The notes: a model not told the origin generated them from the sequence alone. A DNA stretch of 64,000 nt from Paenibacillus radicis (ex Gao et al. 2016) (GCF_014641555.1 NZ_BMHY01000004.1:310001-374000); one strand, 5' to 3'. Positions 27,030 through 36,185 are shown, counted from the stretch's first letter. Numbers and translations: made by a program.

Positions 27030-28235
27030 GTGCCAAATGATAACCAAGCTCGCCCTTCTGCTTCTGTTAGCGAAGAGGGGAGTTATCCCATCGACCTGAC
27101 AGGACCTCGCAGTCACACGCTTATCAGGCGGTCTGGTGTGGGCAGTCTATCTATCGGACCTTCGCAATTGGGGAAAAAGGCGGACCTTCACGTCGCACCA
27201 GACGCGCGCATCGATTGGACCGTATTTGATCCCTTTACTACACCTGCAGGCTCTCCGTGGCCGCGATTTCTGCACTATTCAGGCAGTGACTTGGGCTTCT
27301 TGGAATGGGCACAAAAACGCCCCATTGAAGAGATGACGTGGGCTCCGGTTCTGCCCGCCGATACAGCGGCAGATGCCAGCGAATCCATCTTGCATAGTCT
27401 TCATATTGAAATGGGTCAGTCCGGAGGGCACCTGAGCTTGAGGCTTCCGAATACAGTTTTTCGCTTGAGCGTGTCTGGCGATCTATCACGCTTTTCGGCC
27501 TCCGGTGCTATCCCATCTTCTCTGACACTAGCGCCGCGCACGAGCCGACGTAAGACGGATTCTCCTTTCAGGCTGCCTGACCTCGGTGAATTGTATGGAG
27601 TAACGAGCCTCACGCTGCAAAACGAGCCGTTGGGGCAGCCCATCTCGCTGAGCTGTCTAGACCATTTCCCTAACCTTGACTCACTGAGCTTGTGGGGAAA
27701 CTTCAGCGACATGGAGCTGTTGGCGTCTCATGCCCGGTTAACGAATCTGGAGCTGCGCTTTATGCCTGATTTGGAGGGCTTGCCTTCCTTGGAGACATGG
27801 CCGTTGCTTGAACGATTTATCGCTTACAATGTGGAAGAGGCTGCGGGCAAGAGCCTAAAGCAGCAAATGAAGACACGTGCTAAAATCCGTCCGTGGGCCG
27901 GTTATGTATCCGTGAGCCAATTGCGAAAACCGGAGTGGTGGGCTGCCGAATTTGGCCGGCCATTCTCGTCTTGGCCTAAACGCCTGGCCAAGCTGGCTAA
28001 CGAAGCTTATAGCGTTGCGAAGGCAAGCTTGGCTCAGGCAAGCAGCTTAGCCGAAGCCGAGGCAGCGATTACTGCGTTCACCGTGCGCTTTAATAACCTC
28101 AAAGGCATCGAGACGACGGAAAGAGAAGACCTTGGCGAAGCTGTATGGCAGCTTAGCCAGTCTGAGCACCTAATTGATCAGCCTATAACAGAGGAGCTGG
28201 CTCAACGCTGGTTCGACGAAGCACGCGATTACTGA
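27030..28235 (+). CDS. Leucine-rich hypothetical protein
   Basis: About 401 residues if translation begins at the GTG at 27,030, which sits 9 bases after AAAGGA; the TTG at 27,021 and ATG at 27,024 are too close to that site. The first 200 residues show no motif I know. Residues about 185-270 contain irregular leucine-rich repeats (SLTLQN, LDSLSLWGN, LTNLELRFMPDL). The tail is a helical, alanine-rich segment. There is no signal peptide. It lies upstream of an SMI1/KNR4-like gene and an ankyrin gene, a grouping typical of immunity or repeat-protein islands. I cannot assign a function. Confidence 0.75.
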   Translation: MPNDNQARPSASVSEEGSYPIDLTGPRSHTLIRRSGVGSLSIGPSQLGKKADLHVAPDARIDWTVFDPFTTPAGSPWPRFLHYSGSDLGFLEWAQKRPIEEMTWAPVLPADTAADASESILHSLHIEMGQSGGHLSLRLPNTVFRLSVSGDLSRFSASGAIPSSLTLAPRTSRRKTDSPFRLPDLGELYGVTSLTLQNEPLGQPISLSCLDHFPNLDSLSLWGNFSDMELLASHARLTNLELRFMPDLEGLPSLETWPLLERFIAYNVEEAAGKSLKQQMKTRAKIRPWAGYVSVSQLRKPEWWAAEFGRPFSSWPKRLAKLANEAYSVAKASLAQASSLAEAEAAITAFTVRFNNLKGIETTEREDLGEAVWQLSQSEHLIDQPITEELAQRWFDEARDY

Positions 28236-28335
28236 AATAACAGCAAATGACATTGGCAAAGGAGTGTTGACCCCGTGATCACTGTTATAGCAGCGTTTAA
28301 CTCGAAATCAGCATTGGCGGGGAAGGAGATTACCT

Positions 28336-28779
28336 ATGAAAGATGCATTAATGGAGAGATTAAAGATTTTTCTGCATAGAGAAGATAATAAAACATTAGT
28401 AGGCACTCCGGCTAGCCAAGAGGAAATTGCCAAGGCAGAGCAACGGTTAAATGTAAATTTTCATGAGGACTACATTGACTTTATCAAGACGTTTGGCGGA
28501 GCATTTGGGGGTCTCCCGGTACATGCCTTCTCAAATGGTTCTAGTCTCGGTAATGAAACGGTAGTCGAGTTGACTATAGGATTCCGGGAGCAATTTCAGG
28601 ATTCTCCCTTTGCTGAGGTTTTACAGACCAGTTATGTCATTTCCATGGATGGATCTGGTGATCCGATTATTATCAATCAGGCAGGCAAGGTTTTTATCTG
28701 CTATCACGATAACGGGGAGATCAAGTTGATAGCGGACTCATTCCAGGAGCTGATCGAGGAAAATTTTTATGAATGGTAG
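28336..28779 (+). CDS. SMI1/KNR4 (SUKH) family protein, putative immunity protein
   Basis: 147 residues behind AAGGAG. It shows the SUKH pattern: an early helix with TPASQEEIAKAEQRL, then YIDFIKTFGG, a central strand region ending SMDGSGDPIII, and a C-terminal IADSFQELIEE helix. Members are widely found as immunity proteins against contact-dependent or polymorphic nuclease toxins. No toxin gene lies in this window, so it may be an orphan immunity gene, or a stress protein. The stop codon lies 11 bases before the start of the ankyrin gene. Confidence 0.8.
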   Translation: MKDALMERLKIFLHREDNKTLVGTPASQEEIAKAEQRLNVNFHEDYIDFIKTFGGAFGGLPVHAFSNGSSLGNETVVELTIGFREQFQDSPFAEVLQTSYVISMDGSGDPIIINQAGKVFICYHDNGEIKLIADSFQELIEENFYEW

Positions 28780-28790
28780 GAGTGGTACGA

Positions 28791-29870
28791 ATGATCGTCC
28801 TCAAAGATATCGGGAAATTCGAGCAATTACCGGAGCTCGCGATGCAGATATACAAAGGAGATATTCCGGCTTTATCTGTTGCAATTGAAGCAGGATGGGA
28901 TATTGAAGAGGGTATCGTCCTTAGCAAGCATACTACAATTAGCCCATTGGATCTGGCGCTTATTTCGCAGCAGATAGAGGTCGTGAAGCTGTTGGTAGAG
29001 CACGGAGTCAACCTGAATGTCCGTCATAATCCAGCTTTTTTGCGGGCTGTTCGCTATTGCAAGGAAGATATCGTTCGCTACGTTGCTTCGCATGGAGCAG
29101 AAATGGACAAGCTCAATCAAGTGAAGTCAGGCGCCTATTCACAGGCCTACTACGGCAATAAAAACAATATCTCGCTTATTCATGAGCTGGGATTAGATAT
29201 CAAACTGCATGGCGGTGCGGTATTGCGTCAAGCTGTATCGGACCACGACTATAAAACACTCACGTATTTGCTCGATCAGGGAGTGGACATCAATTATAAT
29301 AAACCGGATATGGTCTATCCTTATCAAGCGACTCCGTTAACCGTGGCTGCACGTATGGGGGTTATGTCCATGGTCAAATTTTTGGTTGAACACGGAGCAG
29401 ACGTTACGTTGGCGGAAAAAGACGGTGATCGGCCATATACAATTGCGGTCAGCAATAAGCATACGGACTTGGCCGACTACTTGAAATCGCTGGAGCCGCT
29501 TGACTTCCACAATGCGGAAAACAAGAAGTATGAGCTGAAAACGTATAAATTAACCGATGAACTGGTTCGCTTTCTTACAGGAGACGAGCTGCGCCTTGAG
29601 CTGACGCAAAATGAATATGGAATCGCGTATATCGATTTTTTCACATTGACCGATACGATTGAGATGAAAGTGGGCAGGCAAAAGCTGCTCCGTCTTTCAG
29701 CCGATATCGACAATTACTCGGATCTGCAGCTGGTTTGGAATCCGAAGAAAAAAGGTCTGATCGGCTGCTATGACATGGAGCACCAGACCTATGCGGATTT
29801 ATGCAGCTTTACTGAGTTCATCGCGCAGCCTGAATTACACCTCTTGAAATTTCTTGAGGGAGAGTTGTAA
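28791..29870 (+). CDS. Ankyrin-repeat protein
   Basis: About 359 residues from the ATG at 28,791, which has AGGAG at 28,778; the in-frame ATG at 28,773 overlaps the previous stop and has a poorer site. Ankyrin repeats span about residues 20-230, with clear units such as SPLDLALISQQIEVVKLLVE and TPLTVAARMGVMSMVKFLVE plus EHGADV turns. The last 120 residues form a separate domain, rich in beta strands, that I do not recognise. No membrane segment. It is probably co-transcribed with the SMI1/KNR4-like gene. Ankyrin domains bind proteins, so a role in toxin neutralisation is possible but unproven. Confidence 0.85.
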   Translation: MIVLKDIGKFEQLPELAMQIYKGDIPALSVAIEAGWDIEEGIVLSKHTTISPLDLALISQQIEVVKLLVEHGVNLNVRHNPAFLRAVRYCKEDIVRYVASHGAEMDKLNQVKSGAYSQAYYGNKNNISLIHELGLDIKLHGGAVLRQAVSDHDYKTLTYLLDQGVDINYNKPDMVYPYQATPLTVAARMGVMSMVKFLVEHGADVTLAEKDGDRPYTIAVSNKHTDLADYLKSLEPLDFHNAENKKYELKTYKLTDELVRFLTGDELRLELTQNEYGIAYIDFFTLTDTIEMKVGRQKLLRLSADIDNYSDLQLVWNPKKKGLIGCYDMEHQTYADLCSFTEFIAQPELHLLKFLEGEL

Positions 29871-29954
29871 TAGGCTGCTCTTCGCATTTACGAGAACGAT
29901 TAATAAAAAATAAATCTGTTTCGATCATTTTCAATAGGTTATCCCGGTGAAAAT

Positions 29955-30327
29955 ATGAATTTCGATACACGGATGATACCGGCAATACAAAGTGCAGCTC
30001 ACAATCACATTGTACTTGTCAAAGATAACGGCGAAAATGTTGGGTATGTCTATTCGAGTATCTCTCCCAAAGGGGCATACTCCACTGATTTCGCCACCTC
30101 TTTTGATCTATCTTCAGCTATTGGAAATATGTGGGCAAAAACATGGGATTGGATCAAAGCTTTTTGAGCGGTCCATGGTATGGCTGAGTGAGTTTGACAC
30201 GATCAAAGACCGTTTCATCTTCGTCTCAAATGGCAATGATGACGCATTGGAATTTTACAAGCGTAAAGGGTTTGTAGTCAGCCATCAAATTTTAGAGGGG
30301 TTTATTACTGTTTTGCGAAATAATTGA
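29955..30327 (+). pseudogene. GNAT acetyltransferase, frameshifted and 5'-truncated
   Basis: Two overlapping frames together carry pieces of one GNAT protein. The first (from 29,955) gives a strand reading VLVKDNGENVGYVYSS. The second (to 30,327) gives the acetyl-CoA loop GQKHGIGSKLFE and the C-terminal half ending with FYKRKGFVVSHQ. The switch lies near 30,120-30,145. The usual N-terminal 40-50 residues are missing. It reads as a decayed gene rather than two small genes. Confidence 0.65.
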
Positions 30328-30372
30328 ACAAGATAGGGATTGAAATACGGAATGCGACAATCAACCATACAT

Positions 30373-30423
30373 GAGAAATGGCGGTGCAGGGATAACTCCC
30401 AAGCACCGCCATTTCTCTATTTT
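30373..30423. terminator. Terminator hairpin
   Basis: A perfect 15-base inverted repeat, GAGAAATGGCGGTGC (30,373-30,387) and its complement (30,403-30,417), has a 15-base loop and is followed by TATTTTC. It separates the broken acetyltransferase from the PadR operon. Confidence 0.8.
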
Positions 30424-30501
30424 CAAGCATATTCCCGAGAACTCCGCGCAGTATGGATGCACAAAATATTTGAGGCAGAGTATTATAATTAAAACACTAC
30501 C

Positions 30502-30530
30502 TTGACAGTCATAGTAATATGCCTTATCAT
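30502..30530 (+). promoter_or_regulatory. SigA-type promoter of the PadR/ABC operon
   Basis: TTGACA (30,502-30,507), a 17-base spacer and TATCAT (30,525-30,530) lie 20 bases upstream of the padR start. The ATAT...ATAT flanks around the -10 box could hold a PadR operator, but this is only a suggestion. Confidence 0.65.
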
Positions 30531-30550
30531 GCAGATATGGAGGTGATTAC

Positions 30551-30880
30551 ATGAGCGAGAACAAGATCACATCCGACCTGCTGAGAGGACATACGGATAC
30601 GATGATTTTAAGGCTTTTGTCTGAAGCTGATCGTTACGGTTACGAGATTGTCAAGCTGATTGCCGAGCGTTCAGGCGGCGAATATGAATTAAAGGAAGCC
30701 ACGATGTATTCCAGCTTCCGGCGGCTTGAAGCAGATGGTGACATCGAATGGTATTGGGGCGATGAATCGCAGGGCGGACGACGCAAGTATTTCAGAATAA
30801 CGGAAAAGGGCAAGGATACGTATGCCCGTAATAAAAGCAATTGGGAGTATGCAAAACGCGTGTTAGAAAACTTATTATAA
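30551..30880 (+). CDS. PadR family transcriptional regulator
   Basis: 109 residues behind GGAGGTGA. The winged-helix domain fills the protein: TMILRLLSEADRYGYEIVKLI, LKEATMYSSFRRLEADG and GGRRKYFRITEKG are typical PadR segments. It heads an operon with a HAAS-pentapeptide protein and an ABC exporter. PadR proteins usually repress their own operon and release DNA when a drug or an envelope signal appears. Autoregulation of the export operon is therefore likely. Confidence 0.93.
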   Translation: MSENKITSDLLRGHTDTMILRLLSEADRYGYEIVKLIAERSGGEYELKEATMYSSFRRLEADGDIEWYWGDESQGGRRKYFRITEKGKDTYARNKSNWEYAKRVLENLL

Positions 30881-30893
30881 GGAGCGATTTATT

Positions 30894-31763
30894 ATGATGA
30901 ATCAGAAGCTGACGGATTATTTGAACAGTGTTTTCACGCCATACGATGGGGTGAAAAGCGTCACCGAATTAAAGGCAGACCTGCTTTCCGATTTGCAAGA
31001 GCGATACCGGGAGCTCAAAGCGGAGGGCAAGGACGACGAGACCGCATTCAAGCTGACGATTGAGAGTATCGGCGACATCGAGGAGACCATTCTGGAGGTC
31101 GCCAACCTCTCCCGCTCGCTGGAGAGGCAAGTCATAACCAACTTTAACGCCAGCAACCTGGCGAAAAGCGACTTTGCCGGTGTTAAGGCCCATAAAGGTG
31201 AATTTAAAGGCAGCGCGTTGCACGGTTCTGATTTTTCCGGCGCAGATTTGACCGGCAGTTCGTTTAAAAGCAGTGACGTACGCGAAGCCAACTTTGACGG
31301 TGCAAACCTGACGGACTGCAGCCTGTCCGCGCTTGACCTGGCCAATGCAAGCTTCAATAAGACGACCCTTGTAAGAACCAATTTCAGCAAGTCGGGGCTA
31401 AACGGAGCCCAATTTACAGGGATCAAACTGACCGACGTTACGTTAACGTTGACCGATCTTAGAAAAACGATTTTTAAAGGCTGTTTGTTTGATGGGGTGG
31501 ACTTCAAGTACTCCGATCTGACTGGGCAATGCTTTGACGGACAGACGTTTATCGGCGTTAAATTTGAAAAAGCGGCATTAACCGGAGTTTCGTTCAAAGG
31601 CGCTACCTTCAAAAATGTTTCGTTCCAGCCAGGGTTTACTTTGACGAAGAAGTACTATCGGATGATCAAAACCGTCTGCTTTGACGGAGCCACGATGGAT
31701 AAATTGACCTTTGCGGTGCTCAAAGGCATGGAAGCCGATTTGTCGAAAGTTACAGTTATTTAA
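30894..31763 (+). CDS. HAAS-like domain fused to pentapeptide-repeat protein
   Basis: 289 residues, 13 bases after padR. Residues 1-75 form a helical segment (LTELKADLLSDLQERY-like, then TAFKLTIESIGDIEETI) resembling the HAAS/DUF1700 domains that accompany PadR regulators. Residues about 85-260 are continuous pentapeptide repeats of A(D/N)LxX/F type (SDFSGADLTGSSF, ANFDGANLTDCSL), predicting a right-handed beta helix. No membrane segment is seen, unlike most HAAS proteins, which carry transmembrane helices. Some pentapeptide proteins shield DNA gyrase from quinolones or peptides. Its place beside a DrrAB-type exporter fits a resistance or sensing role. Confidence 0.85.
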   Translation: MMNQKLTDYLNSVFTPYDGVKSVTELKADLLSDLQERYRELKAEGKDDETAFKLTIESIGDIEETILEVANLSRSLERQVITNFNASNLAKSDFAGVKAHKGEFKGSALHGSDFSGADLTGSSFKSSDVREANFDGANLTDCSLSALDLANASFNKTTLVRTNFSKSGLNGAQFTGIKLTDVTLTLTDLRKTIFKGCLFDGVDFKYSDLTGQCFDGQTFIGVKFEKAALTGVSFKGATFKNVSFQPGFTLTKKYYRMIKTVCFDGATMDKLTFAVLKGMEADLSKVTVI

Positions 31764-31775
31764 GGAGGAACTCCG

Positions 31776-32546
31776 ATGCAAACTGTACAAACCAAGTCCA
31801 TTCAAGTCAAAGGTCTGCAGAAATCCTATAAACAGCTTCAAGTGCTCAAGGGCGTAGATTTCGAGGTGGAAAAGGGCAGTATTTTCGCTCTCCTCGGCTC
31901 TAATGGGGCAGGAAAGACAACGGTTGTCAAAATTCTCACGACGCTTCTCAAACCAGACGGAGGAACCGCAGCTATAAATGGATTCGATGTATCAACCCAA
32001 CCTGATCAAGTCCGGCAGGGGATCAGTCTAACCGGACAGTTTGCCGCCGTGGATGAAATTTTGACTGGACGCGAGAATCTGATCATGATTGCCAGATTAA
32101 GATACCTCAAAAACCCGCGCGAGGTTGCGGATGACATGTTAGCACGTTTTGGACTTACTGACGCAGCGGACCGCAGAGTTTCTACCTACTCAGGGGGGAT
32201 GCGCCGCAGGCTAGACATCGCCTTGAGCATTGTGGGGAAACCGCAGATTGTTTTTCTGGATGAGCCAACCACCGGACTTGACCCTGAGGCTCGAATCGAA
32301 GTATGGAAGGTTGTCAAGGAGCTTGCCGACGGCGGGACGACAGTCCTTCTCACGACACAGTATTTGGAGGAAGCTGAACAGCTTGCCGACCGGATTGCCG
32401 TTCTGCATGAAGGCCGAATTATAGCTAATGGAACGCTTCAGGAGCTGAAAAAGATGTTTCCGACTACTAAGGTGGAGTATGTTGAAAAACAACCGACGTT
32501 AGAGGAAATTTTCCTCGCAATCATCGGCAAACAGGGGGCGAAATAA
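31776..32546 (+). CDS. ABC transporter ATP-binding protein (DrrA/CcmA type)
   Basis: 256 residues behind AAGGAGGAAC. Walker A is GSNGAGKTT, the signature is YSGGMRRRLDIA, Walker B is IVFLDEPTTGLDP, and a switch histidine is replaced by Gln in LLTTQYLEEA, as is common in the DrrA group. It powers the permease encoded immediately downstream; the two genes overlap by one base (TAATG). The DrrAB family exports daunorubicin-like drugs and other lipophilic compounds. The substrate here is unknown; the distance and separate promoter argue against it being tied to the NRPS product, though it is possible. Confidence 0.93.
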   Translation: MQTVQTKSIQVKGLQKSYKQLQVLKGVDFEVEKGSIFALLGSNGAGKTTVVKILTTLLKPDGGTAAINGFDVSTQPDQVRQGISLTGQFAAVDEILTGRENLIMIARLRYLKNPREVADDMLARFGLTDAADRRVSTYSGGMRRRLDIALSIVGKPQIVFLDEPTTGLDPEARIEVWKVVKELADGGTTVLLTTQYLEEAEQLADRIAVLHEGRIIANGTLQELKKMFPTTKVEYVEKQPTLEEIFLAIIGKQGAK

Positions 32547-33313
32547 TGGAGACGGCAAAGAAACATTTTTTCACCGATATAAGCGTTATGCTTGGGCGCT
32601 CCATGCGTCACATTGTCCGCAGTATGGATACCATCATTACGGTTACCATCACACCGATCGCGATGATGCTGCTGTTCGTCTATGTATTCGGAGGTGCAAT
32701 TGAAACCGGAACGGATAACTATGTGAATTATCTGTTGCCCGGCATCCTTCTTATGGCTATTGCCAGCGGAATATCCTACACGGCTTTTCGTTTGTTTACC
32801 GATGTACAGCGGGGGATATTCGAGCGGTTTCAGACCATGCCGATAACACGTTCTGCCTTGCTTTGGGGTCATGTGCTTACTTCGCTTATATCCAACGCCA
32901 TATCGGTAGTCGTCATCATTCTAGTAGCGTTGCTCATGGGTTTTCGTTCATCCGCAGGAGTACTGCCATGGCTTGCTGTAGCCGGTATACTCGCTCTGTT
33001 TACGCTAGCCTTAACATGGGTGGCAGCAATTGCCGGACTATCCGCAAAAACAGTGGATGGTGCGAGCGCCTTTTCCTACCCTCTAATCTTCCTTCCATTT
33101 ATCAGCTCCGCATTTGTGCCAACTGATTCAATGCCAACTGTCGTCCGCGTCTTTGCCGAAAACCAGCCGGTGACCTCGATCGTAGAATCGATTCGTGCAT
33201 TGCTGTCAGGTCAGCAGGCGGGTAATGATATATGGATTGCACTTGCGTGGTGCATTGGAATTATGCTCGTGGCTTATCTATTTGCAATGAGGGTATATAA
33301 AAAAAGAGTCTGA
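32546..33313 (+). CDS. ABC-2 type permease (DrrB-like)
   Basis: 255 residues with six predicted membrane helices and the ABC-2 permease layout: a short cytoplasmic N-terminus, TPIAMMLLFVYVFGG, then LLPGILLMAIASG and FERFQTMPITR. The C-terminal NQPVTSIVESIRALL loop is also family-typical. It is translationally coupled to the ATPase gene by a TAATG overlap. It forms the membrane channel of the exporter. No other permease is nearby, so it is probably a homodimer. Confidence 0.92.
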   Translation: METAKKHFFTDISVMLGRSMRHIVRSMDTIITVTITPIAMMLLFVYVFGGAIETGTDNYVNYLLPGILLMAIASGISYTAFRLFTDVQRGIFERFQTMPITRSALLWGHVLTSLISNAISVVVIILVALLMGFRSSAGVLPWLAVAGILALFTLALTWVAAIAGLSAKTVDGASAFSYPLIFLPFISSAFVPTDSMPTVVRVFAENQPVTSIVESIRALLSGQQAGNDIWIALAWCIGIMLVAYLFAMRVYKKRV

Positions 33314-33441
33314 AAAATCATCTGTAGAGTAAAGATAAACCTGAAATCACGAGTCCGACCCATCATAATACTTTCGCTAACGTACAACGTCGAATCTTGA
33401 TTTGGAGGGTATTCCATTGTGCCGCAGTTAAGGAAATAACG

Positions 33442-33475
33442 AACCGTTCCCTGAGTATAGAGGAACGGTTTTTTG
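33442..33475 (+). terminator. Terminator of the PadR/ABC operon
   Basis: AACCGTTCC (33,442-33,450) and GGAACGGTT (33,462-33,470) form a 9-base stem followed by TTTTG. It lies upstream of the true LysR start, which also rules out the longer LysR reading frame. Confidence 0.8.
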
Positions 33476-33567
33476 TTATTGTTATCATAGAGTGGAAAGC
33501 AGGAGTGTTAATACGATATTATCAAAACAGCTGTTACATTTTACAGAATAAAGGTGGTCCCAACAAT

Positions 33568-34455
33568 ATGGTTGATTTTGAATGGTACAGAAGCTTTTGC
33601 ACGATATATAAGCATCAATCGGTTTCCGAAGCTGCAAAAACCCGCATGATGACGCAGCCGGCCATGAGTCAGCACTTAACCGCCTTGGAGGCGGAGGTGG
33701 GAGAAGCTTTATTTATTCGAACGACCAGAAAAATCACTCCGACAGAGCGGGGGAAGGAGTTGTATTCCCAGCTCGCTCCGCTCATTGAGTTGTTAGAAAA
33801 TACGACAATGAGCTTTAAAGCAACTTCTTTGCCAACAATGAGCGTTATTAAAATAGGAGCGGCGCATGAGTTTTTTAGTGAAAAGATACTGCCGCAGCTT
33901 CCTAAATACAATAGTTGTACCATTTCGCATTTTGGAACCGCCGAGCAATTACTGGAGCTGCTAAAGGAAGACAAACTAGACATCCTCATTATGTCCAAAA
34001 GGTTCCAAACCCCCGGTGTTGAGTATTTGAAGTTTATGGATGAGGAGTTTGTCATAGTCGCTCCAAGCGATTATGAGATTGTTGAATTCGATAATCTGAA
34101 GCTTGAAGAGCAATGGCTCTCTGAACAGAAGTGGGTGAGCTATGGCTTGGAATTGCCGATAATAAGAAGAATTTGGAGAGAGCATTTTAAGAAGCGTCCT
34201 CAAATTAGACCTATTCATGTCATTCCTAATTTACACATGATCTTGAAGGCGGTTGAGATTGGGGCGGGCTTGAGTGTCATTCCTACGTACCTGTTGCAAA
34301 ACTCATTGGAAACGGGAAGAACAAAAGTTGTTTATAAGCATTTAAAAGTAAAAAATGAGTTATATTTCGCTTATCAATTAAAGAATAAACATTTGCCTCT
34401 GATTAATGAGATCATCTCAGTCATTAGAGAAGATAAGCAGGATCAGCGAGTGTAA
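33568..34455 (+). CDS. LysR family transcriptional regulator
   Basis: 295 residues from the ATG at 33,568 (AAAGGTGG upstream). An upstream TTG start would place a terminator inside the gene. The N-terminal helix-turn-helix reads SVSEAAKTRMMTQPAMSQHLTALE. The remaining 200 residues are the substrate-binding-like domain with the short AHEFFSEKILPQLP segment. It is followed on the same strand by a DJ-1/PfpI gene and an SDR gene, its probable targets. The effector is unknown. Confidence 0.93.
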   Translation: MVDFEWYRSFCTIYKHQSVSEAAKTRMMTQPAMSQHLTALEAEVGEALFIRTTRKITPTERGKELYSQLAPLIELLENTTMSFKATSLPTMSVIKIGAAHEFFSEKILPQLPKYNSCTISHFGTAEQLLELLKEDKLDILIMSKRFQTPGVEYLKFMDEEFVIVAPSDYEIVEFDNLKLEEQWLSEQKWVSYGLELPIIRRIWREHFKKRPQIRPIHVIPNLHMILKAVEIGAGLSVIPTYLLQNSLETGRTKVVYKHLKVKNELYFAYQLKNKHLPLINEIISVIREDKQDQRV

Positions 34456-34563
34456 TTTATAAAAATATTTATTAATAAGCTGTTATTTCTTAATTTGTTT
34501 AATATATATTCTGAAGCTTAATATAAAGAAGCAACAACAAAAAAATAAATGGAGGCTGATACC

Positions 34564-35223
34564 ATGTCAAAAGAAGTGCTGATCGTCGTCACAAACCATT
34601 CCGAAATTCATGATGGCAGAAGGACCGGCATATGGCTTTCTGAGTTCGCCGAAGCATATATGGAGTTTACGGCCCAAGGATATAAGGTTACGGTCGCAAG
34701 TCCGCTTGGAGGAAATAGCCCAGTTGATCCTGCTAGTGTTGATGCTGACACACAGCAAGAGATCTTGGATGCAAAGAAATATTTGGTTAACACTTTAAAG
34801 CTAGATAAAGTATCCCCTGATGGGTTTGATGCTATTTTCTTGCCGGGCGGTCATGGAACGATGTACGACCTGCCGCATGACGAAAACTTGAAGAGACTGG
34901 TACGTGGTTTTTTTGAACAAAATAAAATTGTAGCCGCTGTATGCCACGGTCCTGCCGGACTGGTTGGTGTGACTTTGTCGGATGGACAACCGCTTGTAGC
35001 GGGTAAAAGAGTCAACGCATTTACAGACCGGGAGGAAGCACAAACAACGTTGGACAAGCATCTGCCTTTCTTACTGGAGAGCAGGCTACGCGATCTGGGG
35101 GCAATATTCGTGGCAGCGCCGAACTGGTCTACTCATTACGAAGTGGACGGCAACCTGATTACTGGCCAAAATCCGCAGTCTACGCTCGCTGTAACTAAAG
35201 CTGTTATTGAGAACTTATCCTAA
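34564..35223 (+). CDS. DJ-1/PfpI (Hsp31-like) type 1 glutamine amidotransferase-like protein
   Basis: 219 residues from the ATG at 34,564 (GGAGG 11 bases earlier). The nucleophile elbow is AVCHGPAGL with the cysteine near residue 123, and the conserved FLPGGHGTMYDL comes before it. The N-terminal EVLIVVTNH and the GIWLSEFAEAY segment match the Hsp31/YajL-like group active as glyoxalase III or protein deglycase. It probably protects against reactive carbonyls. It lies 33 bases before an SDR gene, and the pair is probably controlled by the LysR protein. Confidence 0.9.
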   Translation: MSKEVLIVVTNHSEIHDGRRTGIWLSEFAEAYMEFTAQGYKVTVASPLGGNSPVDPASVDADTQQEILDAKKYLVNTLKLDKVSPDGFDAIFLPGGHGTMYDLPHDENLKRLVRGFFEQNKIVAAVCHGPAGLVGVTLSDGQPLVAGKRVNAFTDREEAQTTLDKHLPFLLESRLRDLGAIFVAAPNWSTHYEVDGNLITGQNPQSTLAVTKAVIENLS

Positions 35224-35255
35224 AGTCATAGATTATAAATGAGGAGAGATACTTT

Positions 35256-36185
35256 ATGAAAGTGTTTGTTACAGGAGCTTCAGGCTATATTGGTGGATCG
35301 GTGGCTAAAGCTTTACTTGATGCGGGGTATAAAGTATACGGTCTGGTTCGTAATCCCGATAAGATGGAAGCTTTAAGGGAATTGGGTATAGAGCCTATAC
35401 TCGGAACGTTGGATGATACGGCTACTCTAACGAAGTATGCCAAGCTCAGCGACGCGGTTATTCATACGGCCGATTCCGATCATTTGGTGGCAGTTGAGAC
35501 TTTTATAGCTGCTTTGCGCGGAAGCGGGAAACCATTCTTGCATACATCGGGTTCGAGTGTGGTTGGAGACGACGCCCGCGGAGATACAGTGAGCGAACAA
35601 ATTTTTGACGAGGAAACGCCGTTTGTGCCAATGGATATTAGAGAAAACCGCGTAGCGATCAACAACCTCGTGCGTAAGGCTGGGATCGATAGTTGGGTGA
35701 GAGGCATCGTAATTGTCCCGTCGATGATCTATGGTGATGCATTAGCGCTGCCTGTAGAAAGCGATCAATTGCCGCAAATTATTCGCAAGTCGCGAGAGTT
35801 GCAAGCAGGCGTTCATGTTGGCAAAGGTGTAAACCGCTGGTCCAATGTCCACATCAAGGATTTGGTCCAGCTGTATATATTGGCGCTTGAAAAAGCACCG
35901 TCCGCATCGTATTTCTTTGCTGAAAATGGGGAGGAATCTTACGGGGACATCGCCAAATCGGTCAGTGATGCGTTAGGCTTTGGCGGCAAGACGATTAGCT
36001 GGCCCGCAGATGAAGCCATAGCAGAACTTGGAGACTGGGCGCGTTTTGCCATTGCCTCGAACAGCCGTGTCCGTGCAGCTCACGCAAGAAATTTACTTGG
36101 CTGGGCTCCAAAGGAAGAGTCATTGCTTAGCTGGATAAAAAATAATTTGAGATGTTCATTTTCCGTTTCGGCAGATTGTATGTGA
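35256..36185 (+). CDS. NAD(P)-dependent epimerase/reductase (atypical SDR)
   Basis: 309 residues behind GAGGAGAG. The dinucleotide site is GASGYIGG at residues 7-14, followed by NmrA/extended-SDR features ([21 protein letters not shown]). The conserved segment reaches LLSWIKNN; the last dozen residues ([11 protein letters not shown]) look foreign, and a different reading frame continues with coding-like sequence to 36,304. The C-terminus may therefore be altered by a frameshift or a recombination joint. It resembles the SDR encoded at 46,477. Role: probably reduction of a small carbonyl or quinone substrate. Confidence 0.85.
   Translation: MKVFVTGASGYIGGSVAKALLDAGYKVYGLVRNPDKMEALRELGIEPILGTLDDTATLTKYAKLSDAVIHTADSDHLVAVETFIAALRGSGKPFLHTSGSSVVGDDARGDTVSEQIFDEETPFVPMDIRENRVAINNLVRKAGIDSWVRGIVIVPSMIYGDALALPVESDQLPQIIRKSRELQAGVHVGKGVNRWSNVHIKDLVQLYILALEKAPSASYFFAENGEESYGDIAKSVSDALGFGGKTISWPADEAIAELGDWARFAIASNSRVRAAHARNLLGWAPKEESLLSWIKNNLRCSFSVSADCM

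Noticed and set aside
30917..31612. 231-codon minus-strand frame opposite the pentapeptide gene
   Set aside because: It mirrors the pentapeptide repeats (regular codon pattern), has no ribosome binding site, and shows only low-complexity sequence.
33397..33567. N-terminal extension of the LysR gene from a TTG
   Set aside because: It would contain a Rho-independent terminator, and the family-typical start with a ribosome site is at 33,568.
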